A stretch of 33,911 nucleotides of DNA from Candidatus Latescibacterota bacterium. Its GTDB lineage: Bacteria; Krumholzibacteriota; Krumholzibacteriia; WVZY01. The stretch covers positions 1,658,984 through 1,692,894 of the forward strand of contig CP070677.1 in NCBI GenBank assembly GCA_020352495.1, written 5' to 3'. A program made the position numbers and the translations under genes. A model generated the notes under the pieces. The model made no database searches, had not been told where the DNA came from, and was given only the letters and a program-made list of their open reading frames with translations. Shown piece after piece: positions 7,606 to 14,963 of this stretch; positions within the stretch are counted from its first letter, which is position 1, and every line of letters begins with the position of its first letter.

Positions 7606-8340
7606 CTAAACGTTATTTCGCGCCACGATGATTACCCGTTCGGACACTCCGTTGACAAACGCGTTTTTTTCGTAGTCGCCGTAGATCTCCTCGATGCTTA
7701 GCCCCACGCTCCTGAACATGATGATAAGCTCTTCCTTCGTGTACAGCCGCAGCCGTTCCCGGATCTCTTTCTTCTGACCCGTCTGCGGATTGCTAATCGA
7801 TGCGTGTTTGTGAAGGTGTTTGCCCCGGGTCCCAACCCTTCTCCTCTCGTGGATCTCGAAATCGCCCGATACTCTGCGGGTTTCCTCGAGAAGGTTCTTC
7901 GAGATCTTTTCAGCGTTGAGGAAATCAAACAAAAACACACCGCCCGGTTCGAGGACCCTTTGAATCTCTTTGAACACGAGGAGATTGTCCGTGTCGATCG
8001 AGAAATAGCCAAAGCTGGTAAACATGTTGATCACCGCCCCGAGACTCCGATCGGTGAACGGCAGATGCCGCATGTCGCCCTGGACGAGAAGACCGGTGTG
8101 TTCCCACTCTTCTACCGAGCTTCGCAACAGATAGTGCGACAGATCGAGGCCAAACGACTCAAATCCCTTTCGTCGGAGTGCTTCGAGATAACGACCGTTT
8201 CCCGATGCCAGATCGAGCACCGGTGACTTGTCCGCGAACAGGTATCCAAAATTCTCGATGACCCTCGTTGCTTCCCCCACGTCTCGGTGGGCATAGAGAA
8301 TCGGATAAACTCGGTCAAACGCGACCTCATACCATTCCAT
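7606..8340 (-). CDS. Class I SAM-dependent methyltransferase, candidate bacillithiol N-methyltransferase
   Basis: This 244-residue protein has a Rossmann methyltransferase domain. Motif I is VLDLASGNGRY (residues 41-51), the acidic residue after beta-2 is in FGLDLS (about D66), QGDMRHLPF (87-95) is motif II/III, and VLEPGGVFLFDF follows. The ATG at 8340 has AAGGGAG five bases upstream. The gene lies 23 nt after nadB and 48 nt before bshC, so it belongs to the bacillithiol operon. In Chlorobium a SAM-dependent methyltransferase makes N-methyl-bacillithiol from bacillithiol, and this gene is a reasonable candidate for the same step. That assignment is inferred from the operon; the sequence alone only proves a small-molecule-type methyltransferase. 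Confidence 0.85.
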   Translation of the reverse strand: MEWYEVAFDRVYPILYAHRDVGEATRVIENFGYLFADKSPVLDLASGNGRYLEALRRKGFESFGLDLSHYLLRSSVEEWEHTGLLVQGDMRHLPFTDRSLGAVINMFTSFGYFSIDTDNLLVFKEIQRVLEPGGVFLFDFLNAEKISKNLLEETRRVSGDFEIHERRRVGTRGKHLHKHASISNPQTGQKKEIRERLRLYTKEELIIMFRSVGLSIEEIYGDYEKNAFVNGVSERVIIVARNNV

Positions 8341-8363
8341 GCGTACTCCCTTGCGACGTCCGA

Positions 8364-9962
8364 CTACTCATGACCGCTTTCCAGAACAGTATCCCTGAGA
8401 AATTCCTTGTCGTTGCGTTCCGGGTAGCTCTCGGTGTAGTGCAACCCCCGGCTTTCCTTTCTCTGGAGTGCCGAACGGATGATCAGTTCACCTATGAGAA
8501 CGATATTCCTCAGTTCCAACAGATCGAGCGTTAGGTGGCACTTCCAGTAAAGCGCCTCGACGGTTTCCTTCAACTGCTTCATCCTCGCGAGCGCGATCTG
8601 GAGACGCCGGTCACTTCTCACTATCCCGACGTAGTCCCACATCACGCGGCGCGACATGTCCCAATCATGATCGACGATCACCGAGTCCAGAAGCAGCTCG
8701 GTGTGTTTCTCATCCCAGGGCAACGGATCCTCTATTGTCTCCTTGGATAGCCCTTCGTCCTCCGCCAACAGCGCAGCCGCGCGACGGGCATAGACGACTG
8801 CTTCCAGCAGCGAATTGCTCGCCAACCGATTGGCGCCGTGCAGACCGGTATGACTTACCTCCCCTAAGGCAAAGAGGTTTGGCAGCGAGGCCCTTCCGTA
8901 CGAATCCACATCCACCCCCCCACAGAAATAGTGAGTCGCCGGAACGACGGGTATGGGTTCGACCGCCATATCGATGCCAACGTCTTTACAGCTCCGGTAG
9001 ATGTATGGAAACCGATCTTGGAGATGTTCAGAACTCAAGTGGGTCATGTCGAGGTATACACATTTCTCACCGGTCCTCTTCATCTCCTTGTCGATCGCCC
9101 GGGCGACGATGTCTCTTGGCGCGAGGTCCCCCTGTGGGTGATAGCCCTTCATGAAAGCGTGCCCATCCGCCCTGACGAGCGTGCCACCCTCACCGCGAAG
9201 CGCCTCGGTGAGAAGAAAGGATTTGTATATGGGGTGATACAACCACGTCGGATGAAACTGTACGAACTCGAGATTCGCCACTCTCGCTCCCGCCCTGTGA
9301 GCGATCGCGATTCCGTCACCCGTGGCAACGTCCGGATTGGAGCTGTAGAGATACACTTTGCCGGCACCACCCGTCGCCAGGATCGTGCGTTTGGAGGCGA
9401 ACGCCTCGATCCGGTCATTCTCGGTGTCGAGAACGTATGCGCCATAGACAGCCCGGTCCCCATCCGATCCTTTCCGCCGCAGGTGCCGCCTGCAAATCAG
9501 ACCGACCGCCATGTGATTCTGACACATCGTGACATTTGGATGTTCGAGAGCGCAACGGAGCAGGATTCTCTGCATCTCCTGACCGGTGAGATCGTGGTAG
9601 TGGACAATCCGATTCGCCGAGTGCCCACCTTCGCGTCCCAGGGCAAGCCGGTCGCCCTCCTTCGAGAACTCGACGCCAAAGTCCATCAGCTCCTTCACAC
9701 AACCCGGCCCCTCCTTCACAACCATCTCGACAATGTCGCGTCGGCACAACCCAACACCCGCCTTCAGGGTGTCTTCGATGTGAAGATCAAACGAATCCTT
9801 TGGATCGAGGACCGATGCGATGCCGCCCTGCGCGAGGCTCGTGCTGGAATCCGAAGCCCCGCGTTTTGTCACCACGGCGACCGTGCCGGTTTGTGCCGCC
9901 TTGAGGGCGAAAAAAAGCCCAGCGATGCCGCTGCCAATGACCAGGAAATCGGATTTGTTCAT
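8364..9962 (-). CDS. nadB: L-aspartate oxidase
   Basis: NadB is an FAD enzyme that oxidises L-aspartate to iminoaspartate, the first step of de novo NAD synthesis. The 532 residues show the FAD-binding GSGIAG (residues 10-15), the SSTSLAQGGIA segment, THYFCGGVDVD, and GEVSHTGLHGANRLASNSL near the C-terminal part of the FAD domain, followed by a helical C-terminal domain. The ATG at 9962 lacks a strong Shine-Dalgarno. Its partners nadA and nadC are not in the window; a cut nadD lies at the far right. It is the first gene of the leftward operon that continues into the methyltransferase and bsh genes, with a promoter candidate at 10018-10047. Confidence 0.95.
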   Translation of the reverse strand: MNKSDFLVIGSGIAGLFFALKAAQTGTVAVVTKRGASDSSTSLAQGGIASVLDPKDSFDLHIEDTLKAGVGLCRRDIVEMVVKEGPGCVKELMDFGVEFSKEGDRLALGREGGHSANRIVHYHDLTGQEMQRILLRCALEHPNVTMCQNHMAVGLICRRHLRRKGSDGDRAVYGAYVLDTENDRIEAFASKRTILATGGAGKVYLYSSNPDVATGDGIAIAHRAGARVANLEFVQFHPTWLYHPIYKSFLLTEALRGEGGTLVRADGHAFMKGYHPQGDLAPRDIVARAIDKEMKRTGEKCVYLDMTHLSSEHLQDRFPYIYRSCKDVGIDMAVEPIPVVPATHYFCGGVDVDSYGRASLPNLFALGEVSHTGLHGANRLASNSLLEAVVYARRAAALLAEDEGLSKETIEDPLPWDEKHTELLLDSVIVDHDWDMSRRVMWDYVGIVRSDRRLQIALARMKQLKETVEALYWKCHLTLDLLELRNIVLIGELIIRSALQRKESRGLHYTESYPERNDKEFLRDTVLESGHE

Positions 9963-10017
9963 CGCGGTTTACGTGTGAAAGGAAACCTCGGAGCCGGACA
10001 TTAGAAGGCCGTATATC

Positions 10018-10047
10018 ATGATAAACGAAAGGGTTTTACGATTGCAA
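10018..10047 (-). promoter_or_regulatory. Promoter candidate for the nadB-bsh operon
   Basis: On the minus strand TTGCAA (10042-10047) and TATCAT (10018-10023) are separated by 18 bases. Each box has four or five of six consensus matches. The start site would be near 10011, about 49 nt before the nadB ATG. It is the best match in the divergent gap but only moderate. Confidence 0.35.
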
Positions 10048-10091
10048 CACCTATCGGCGCAAACCATGCAGATTGCAAGAAAAGGCATCTT

Positions 10092-10119
10092 CCCCGTGGG
10101 GATCGTTCTTCCCACCGGG
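10092..10119. promoter_or_regulatory. Inverted repeat upstream of the lipoprotein promoter
   Basis: CCCCGTGGG and CCCACCGGG pair over 8 of 9 positions across a 10-nt spacer. The centre is about 90 bases upstream of the start site predicted from the sigma-54 promoter at 10168-10184, a usual distance for an enhancer-binding-protein site. It is not followed by a clean T-run and no plus-strand gene lies before it, so a terminator role is unlikely. The binding role is inferred. Confidence 0.3.
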
Positions 10120-10167
10120 CTAATTGTGCTTATTTCTTAACGATACGACCTCCTTTCCTCTTGGCAC

Positions 10168-10184
10168 CTGGCATACACATTGCG
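10168..10184 (+). promoter_or_regulatory. Sigma-54 promoter for the lipoprotein gene
   Basis: CTGGCATACACATTGCG matches the sigma-54 consensus (Y)TGGCAY-N-TTGC very well. The GG is at 10170-10171 and the GC at 10182-10183, with exactly 10 bases between. Transcription would begin near 10195 and give a 45-nt leader to the ATG at 10240. The -12 box overlaps a perfect 12-bp palindrome, TTGCGTACGCAA (10180-10191), which could let a repressor block the promoter or may be chance. Confidence 0.65.
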
Positions 10185-10239
10185 TACGCAAACACGTGAT
10201 TCTCCGAAAAGGAACGGACTATATGAGGAGGTTGGCTTG

Positions 10240-10857
10240 ATGAATCGGAAACTTCTTTTGTTCGCATTAGCCATCGGCATCTTTGCGCTGTTTGCCGCCA
10301 GCTGTGAAAACGACTCGGAGGAAAACCGCGCCGTCGTCATCGTGTCTTCCATCAACGAGAACGCGCCGTTTTTTAGCGATGTGCTCGAGCAAGGAGACAC
10401 GCTCTACGTCGGGGGCCTCCCTTACACGATCGACGATTTCATTCGAGAGGACTTTGTACCGGTAACGTTCTACAACCGCCCGTACAATCCGATTGGCACG
10501 ACGGGACCCGGCAGACCGTTGAGCGATTTCCTTATCACGAGGTACCGTGTGGAATGGCGTCGCGCCGACGGCGGCCCCGCCGACCAGGTGCCACCGACCT
10601 ATGAAGGCGCTACCAGTGTCCAGGTGCCATCGAATGCATTCGTCACAGCTGCAGTGCTGCTCGTCCCCTTCGAGGTAAAGAACATGCCGTTTCTCTCCTC
10701 GATCAACTACCTGGGACTCAACTTCCCGGACGAGATTCTGACGATCGCGCACATAACGTTTTGGGGACACGAAGTGGGAACGAGCCGAGAATGGAGTTTT
10801 GAGGCGGAACTCACGGTCAACTTCGCTGATCCCGTAGTGAAGTCCGAAAAGAACTGA
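10240..10857 (+). CDS. Uncharacterised secreted lipoprotein
   Basis: I do not recognise this 205-residue protein. It begins with a type II signal peptide: basic NRK, a hydrophobic run, then FAASC with the lipidated cysteine near residue 21. The mature part starts with acidic residues and reads as a beta-rich domain. No zinc, hydrolase or TonB motif is visible. The ATG at 10240 is chosen because GAGGAGG lies eight bases upstream and because the signal peptide then starts correctly; the frame opens at 10180, within the promoter. It stands alone on the plus strand between two leftward operons, has its own sigma-54 promoter, and ends 73 nt before a hairpin terminator. It is probably an envelope protein made under a particular stress or regulator. 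Confidence 0.8.
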   Translation: MNRKLLLFALAIGIFALFAASCENDSEENRAVVIVSSINENAPFFSDVLEQGDTLYVGGLPYTIDDFIREDFVPVTFYNRPYNPIGTTGPGRPLSDFLITRYRVEWRRADGGPADQVPPTYEGATSVQVPSNAFVTAAVLLVPFEVKNMPFLSSINYLGLNFPDEILTIAHITFWGHEVGTSREWSFEAELTVNFADPVVKSEKN

Positions 10858-10908
10858 CACGGGACGGTTCGGAGAGCCGACATTCTCCCCTCTCGTTTTC
10901 GGAGCAGA

Positions 10909-12099
10909 TCAAGTCGACCGCCGTGTTGAGAAAGCCGCAGGCAATGCCTGCGGCTTTTCGCACAACAACACCGGATCCTCACCAACGATGTCGAGCTCGA
11001 GCCGTGCCACCCACAGTCGACCCGGTAACCGGTCAAGCTCCCTAAGTTTGACCCAGTCTTTCTCCGTGACCACGAGCTGATGAACGCCCCGGTCGGAGAG
11101 CATACGTTCGATCCGATCGATGTCCGAGCGATCGTAGCGATGGTGATCGGGGAGACGAATCGAGACTCGCAGATCGATTCCCAACCCAAGGAGTGCCCGT
11201 TCAAACCGTTCCGGTCGGCCGACCGAAGACATCGACGCCGATGGTCCCTCGTTCATCTTGACGGGTGTTCGTGAATCCGTATCCAGAATCGAAAGAGACC
11301 GCCGTATTCCAAAGACGGGGATCTGTCGTCCGGTCAGACTCGACACCCAGTTAGACATCGCTCGAAGATCCACCCCCGACCCGAGGTCGTTGAACCCAAC
11401 GACGTGTGCTCTCGCCAACACTTCCGGCCCCTCACGGAGACTACCCGCGGGCACCAGCCGCCCGTTGCCAAGCGGATCCGCAGCGTCAAGGAGAACGACA
11501 TCGACATCCCGCGCAACCGCCCACGTCTGGAACGCGTCGTCGATCACAATGTGTGTCGGATCAAACATCTCCCTTGCGACATCGATGGCCCTTTGACGGT
11601 CGCGGCAGAACAACAGCGGGATTCTCGAGCACTGTGTCATCACGACTGCGCCTTCGTCACCTATCGCCCGCGTCAGCGGTCCGGATCCGACCCGAAGAAC
11701 CCTCACACCCGGGACCGCCCAGGATTGACTCTCGAACGACTCGGGGATCAGCACGGTCACGACACCAAGCTTTTCCGCGCTGCTTTTGAAGCCCCGGCTG
11801 ACGTAGATCGGTCTGTGTCCGAGATCCACCAGCCGCCTGATCAAGTAGATCGCAAACGGTGTCTTTCCGTTTCCACCGACCTCAATGTTCCCAATCGATA
11901 TCACCGTGTCGTGCCCCCCCGCCCGACGGTGTTTGAGTCTCGTGCGCCTCACCCGGCTGGCGAATATCTTGTAGAGAACCGCCCCAGGAAGCATGAGATC
12001 CGAGATCAGTCCCCGTCTCGGAAAAGTATGAAAGAGCCGCGTTTTTCCGAGCGGGTAAAGGATCTCGAACTCGTGTTTATCCACCGGTAACGTTTTCAT
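10909..12099 (-). CDS. lpxK: Tetraacyldisaccharide 4'-kinase
   Basis: LpxK phosphorylates the 4' position of the lipid A disaccharide at the inner membrane. The P-loop is NIEVGGNGKTPF (residues 71-82), and the family segment DDAFQ...ARDVDVVLLDA...GNGRLVPAGSLREG follows near residues 187-227. From the ATG at 12099 the protein has 396 residues, longer than usual, and the P-loop sits about 25 residues later than normal. An internal ATG at 11994 (MLPGAVLYKIF) gives 361 residues and a more typical N-terminus, but neither start has a clear ribosome site. The longer form overlaps the acyltransferase gene by 23 bases. The last codons form the hairpin terminator at 10931-10957. It is the last gene of the envelope operon. 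Confidence 0.9.
   Translation of the reverse strand: MKTLPVDKHEFEILYPLGKTRLFHTFPRRGLISDLMLPGAVLYKIFASRVRRTRLKHRRAGGHDTVISIGNIEVGGNGKTPFAIYLIRRLVDLGHRPIYVSRGFKSSAEKLGVVTVLIPESFESQSWAVPGVRVLRVGSGPLTRAIGDEGAVVMTQCSRIPLLFCRDRQRAIDVAREMFDPTHIVIDDAFQTWAVARDVDVVLLDAADPLGNGRLVPAGSLREGPEVLARAHVVGFNDLGSGVDLRAMSNWVSSLTGRQIPVFGIRRSLSILDTDSRTPVKMNEGPSASMSSVGRPERFERALLGLGIDLRVSIRLPDHHRYDRSDIDRIERMLSDRGVHQLVVTEKDWVKLRELDRLPGRLWVARLELDIVGEDPVLLCEKPQALPAAFSTRRST
10931..10958. terminator. Hairpin terminator for the lipoprotein gene, inside the lpxK 3' end
   Basis: A near-perfect inverted repeat with 13-base arms (10931-10943 and 10945-10957) has the GC-rich stem GCCGCAGGC and runs into TTTT on the plus strand. 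It lies 73 nt past the lipoprotein stop. On the minus strand the same bases encode the last residues of LpxK and end in TTT, so it may act in both directions between the convergent genes. Confidence 0.75.
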
Positions 12100-12724
12100 C
12101 GTTGAGAGAGGTAATATCTCTGAGGGTTTTTTGGAGCTCCATACGTTTTTTCTCTAGAAGATCTGTATCCGCGTCGGGAGGAACGATGATCGGTCTCCCA
12201 AACCGAACGTCCACACGGGTGAATGGTTTTGGCAGCTCGAACGCATCCCAGGAGGAGAACACCCAGTGCGACGCCGAGCCCGTGGTCACAGGAACGGCGG
12301 GTGAGCCGCTCAACCTGGCGATCTCTATCGGACCCGGTTTGACTTCGTATCTGGGTCCTTTGGGCCCATCCACGGTGATTCCGAGATCGAATCCCTCGTG
12401 GAGCTTTGCCACGAGTTCTCGGATGGCCCTCGCCCCCCCTCTCGTACTCGACCCCCTGACGTGGCCAAATCCCAGACGTCGAATCGTCTGTCCCATAATT
12501 TCCCCGTCCCGGTGTTCACTGGCAAGAACGTGAATCGAACGATTTCGACCCTCGTAACTCAGAGGAAGCATTCGTCCGTGCCAAAAACAAAAGATTACCG
12601 AGGCTGCGTGTCTGCGGGCCTCGTCAACGTAGCCCTCGTCGATTACTCGCATGCGCCACGATCTTCCCAACACCCGAATCAGATTCGCGCCGAGGAACGC
12701 AGCTATCTTGATGTTGAACCTCAT
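12077..12724 (-). CDS. DUF374 family lysophospholipid acyltransferase-like protein
   Basis: This 215-residue protein matches the DUF374 (LPLAT-like) family along its length: FCFWHGRMLPL (acyltransferase histidine region), SEHRDGEIM, FGHVRGSSTRGG, and VDGPKGPRYEVKPG, then SWDAFELPKPF near the C-terminus. The family is thought to transfer acyl chains to lipid A precursors or lysolipids. Position between lpxB and lpxK makes a late lipid A acylation (LpxL/M-like) role likely, but that is inferred. The ATG at 12724 overlaps the lpxB stop in ATGA, so translation is coupled. The same frame stays open far upstream inside lpxB, but that part is not protein-like. Confidence 0.88.
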   Translation of the reverse strand: MRFNIKIAAFLGANLIRVLGRSWRMRVIDEGYVDEARRHAASVIFCFWHGRMLPLSYEGRNRSIHVLASEHRDGEIMGQTIRRLGFGHVRGSSTRGGARAIRELVAKLHEGFDLGITVDGPKGPRYEVKPGPIEIARLSGSPAVPVTTGSASHWVFSSWDAFELPKPFTRVDVRFGRPIIVPPDADTDLLEKKRMELQKTLRDITSLNDENVTGG

Positions 12725-13836
12725 GAATGATTGAGGAGTTGCTCGGAGATCTCCGCCACACGTCGACATCCGCCCTTGCCAGAGAGTAGTTTTCGGAGTC
12801 CCTTGAACTTGGCCACCATGGCTTCTCGGTCTTCTTTGCTCTGGAGCAGCCCGATCGCCTCCCTGGCGATCAACCTGGGTTTGGCGTGGGCCTGAACGTA
12901 CTCCGGACAAACCGCTTCCCCAAGGATGATGTTCACCAATCCGATGTTGCTGATCTTGACGAGTCTGCGGGCGATCAGATAGTTGAACATGGAAAGACGG
13001 TATGCAATGATCAACGGCGTCTCGAGCAACGCTCCCTGGAGGGTAGCGGTTCCCGATGCCACAAGAAGCAGTCTTGAGTGTGCCATCACATCCGGAGTCT
13101 TTCCGTTGATATCGACGTCGACCGAGTGACGGGACACGATCTTCTGATAGATCCTTTTGGGGACGGACGGACTCCGCCCAATGGTGAACCGCACGTTTCC
13201 GTCGTGTCTGCGAATCTCCTCGGCGGCGGCAAGAAAGATCGGAAGGATGCGGCGAACCTCGGATCTCCGACTTCCCGGCAGGAGGCCGATCCCATTCCTC
13301 TCGCCCACACCCACCGGCTCGGGCAAACTGTGGTCTTCCACGAGCGGATGACCGACGAATTCCGCCGGTATCCCCCGACTTTGAAAAAAACCTTCCTCGA
13401 AGGGGAGAATCACGGCCATGTAATCGACGGCACGGGCAAGCTTCTCGACCCGCCCGCGTCCCCAGGCCCACACCTGTGGGCTGATGTAATACAGTACCGG
13501 GACTCCCGCGTTCTTTGCGTGCGCCGCCAACCGGAGATTCAACCCAGGGTAGTCCACCGGTATGAAAAGATCGATACCGCCCTCGAGAACCCTCTTCAAT
13601 CCTTTCTCCAGCCGCAACAGGCGGGGGAGCTTGGTCAACACGCCGGAAAAGCCGATGATCGCATAGTCCTCGATGTGGTAGAGGAGATCGCCTCCCGCCT
13701 GGGCGACTCGCTCTCCACCGAGGGCCACTACATTCGCGTCGGGGAGTCGCTTGCGCAGTTCGCCGACGAGGGTCGCGGCGTGCATGTCGCCACTCGCCTC
13801 TCCGCAGGTAATGAGAATCGTCGCCTTTCGTCCCAT
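12721..13836 (-). CDS. lpxB: Lipid-A-disaccharide synthase
   Basis: LpxB (GT19) condenses UDP-2,3-diacylglucosamine with lipid X to form the lipid A disaccharide on the cytoplasmic face of the inner membrane. The protein has 371 residues. It shows the hallmark CGEASGDMHAATL near residue 11, YYISPQVWAWGRGRV (about 139-153), the FVGHPLVE segment, and LLPGSRRSEV in the donor-binding half. The ATG at 13836 follows AAGGA. The downstream acyltransferase gene overlaps its stop by four bases. Upstream, 61 nt away, is the oxidoreductase gene. Confidence 0.95.
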   Translation of the reverse strand: MGRKATILITCGEASGDMHAATLVGELRKRLPDANVVALGGERVAQAGGDLLYHIEDYAIIGFSGVLTKLPRLLRLEKGLKRVLEGGIDLFIPVDYPGLNLRLAAHAKNAGVPVLYYISPQVWAWGRGRVEKLARAVDYMAVILPFEEGFFQSRGIPAEFVGHPLVEDHSLPEPVGVGERNGIGLLPGSRRSEVRRILPIFLAAAEEIRRHDGNVRFTIGRSPSVPKRIYQKIVSRHSVDVDINGKTPDVMAHSRLLLVASGTATLQGALLETPLIIAYRLSMFNYLIARRLVKISNIGLVNIILGEAVCPEYVQAHAKPRLIAREAIGLLQSKEDREAMVAKFKGLRKLLSGKGGCRRVAEISEQLLNHS

Positions 13837-13897
13837 TAACGATGATCCTTCTACATTCGAATGCCCTGCGTGCGGCAGTTCGGAAATGGGTGGCGCA

Positions 13898-14890
13898 TCA
13901 CCGGCGTACCGGGTCGCTCTCGACGATTCGCTGAATCTTCGTTGCGAGTCCCAACGCCTTCAACCCATCCTCCCCGGTCACTTCCGGTGTCGTTCCGTTG
14001 GTAACGGATTGGCAAAAAGACCTAAGCTCGTTGAAGAGCGGTTCCTCACCTTCGATCACAGTTTCTTCGATATTGAGGAAATCATGAAGAGATACGTCTT
14101 CCAGCTTGGCTTTGTCCTGTTTGAGCATTTCCACACCACGCTCGTATGACTTTCCCTTTCGGAAATGTTTGATCTTTCCCTCAAACAGATCGATCGACAA
14201 ATAACGGTTCGCCGAAAACACCCTGACCTTCCGCATTGGTTCGAGGGACACGCGACTCGCCGTCAGATTCGCCACACACCCGTCGTTGTATTCCAGCCGG
14301 GCGTTTACTATATCCGGGCCATCCGTGAGAATGCCCGCACCTTTTGCGCGGACGTCAATTGGCGTGGTCCCGAGGAAATACATCAGCAGATCGATATCGT
14401 GAATCATCAGGTCCATCACGACCGATACATCGATCCCGCGAATCGTGAACGGAGCCAGACGGTGAATCTCGATAAACGTGGGTGAGTCGATGTAGGGCCG
14501 GCATTTTTGAATAGCTTCGTTGAAACGCTCGACGTGGCCTATCTGGAGCAGCCGATCGAATCGTTGCGACGCATCGATGATTTCCTTGGCTTCCCCGACG
14601 GACGCGGCGATCGGCTTTTCGAGAAAAACATTTTTGCCCCGCTCGAGAGCATCGAGTGCAACCTTCGCGTGGCTGACCGTAGGGACGACGATGCTGACGT
14701 TGTCAACGGCGGCCAACAACGCCTCAGCGCTCGAAAAGGCCTCTGCTCCAAACGCTCCTGCGGCGTCTCGCGACTTTTCTTGAATGATATCGTAACATCC
14801 GACGAGATCGACCTCGGGGACGCGTTTGAGAACGCGTACGTGCTGCCGCCCGAGCCTACCCGTTCCGATGACACCAATCTTGATTCCCAA
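13898..14890 (-). CDS. Gfo/Idh/MocA family oxidoreductase in the lpx cluster (GnnA-like candidate)
   Basis: This 330-residue NAD(P)-dependent oxidoreductase starts with the Rossmann motif GVIGTGRLGRQH and has the family EKPIA motif near residue 94 and an HDIDLL segment (HD of the active-site region) near 185. It starts with TTG at 14890, decided by a strong AGGAGG five bases upstream; no ATG gives a full Rossmann fold. The location between lpxA and lpxB is the one used by gnnA in Acidithiobacillus, where GnnA oxidises UDP-GlcNAc at C3 before GnnB adds an amino group to give 3-amino lipid A. No gnnB-type aminotransferase is present in this window. The function could be GnnA-like or another UDP-sugar dehydrogenase. 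Confidence 0.88.
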   Translation of the reverse strand: MGIKIGVIGTGRLGRQHVRVLKRVPEVDLVGCYDIIQEKSRDAAGAFGAEAFSSAEALLAAVDNVSIVVPTVSHAKVALDALERGKNVFLEKPIAASVGEAKEIIDASQRFDRLLQIGHVERFNEAIQKCRPYIDSPTFIEIHRLAPFTIRGIDVSVVMDLMIHDIDLLMYFLGTTPIDVRAKGAGILTDGPDIVNARLEYNDGCVANLTASRVSLEPMRKVRVFSANRYLSIDLFEGKIKHFRKGKSYERGVEMLKQDKAKLEDVSLHDFLNIEETVIEGEEPLFNELRSFCQSVTNGTTPEVTGEDGLKALGLATKIQRIVESDPVRR

Positions 14891-14963
14891 GCGCGCCTCC
14901 TAATGAGTTGGGATGCGGGATCTCACATCGCTGTGGGGAAGGCCAATCCGATGCCGACGGGAC

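Noticed and set aside
10092..10119. Inverted repeat as a terminator
   Set aside because: No plus-strand gene precedes it, and the following bases are only loosely T-rich. A regulator site for the downstream promoter fits its position better.
12725..13471. Upstream extension of the DUF374 acyltransferase frame
   Set aside because: It runs inside lpxB in another frame with arginine-rich, low-quality sequence. The family starts at the ATG at 12724, which overlaps the lpxB stop.
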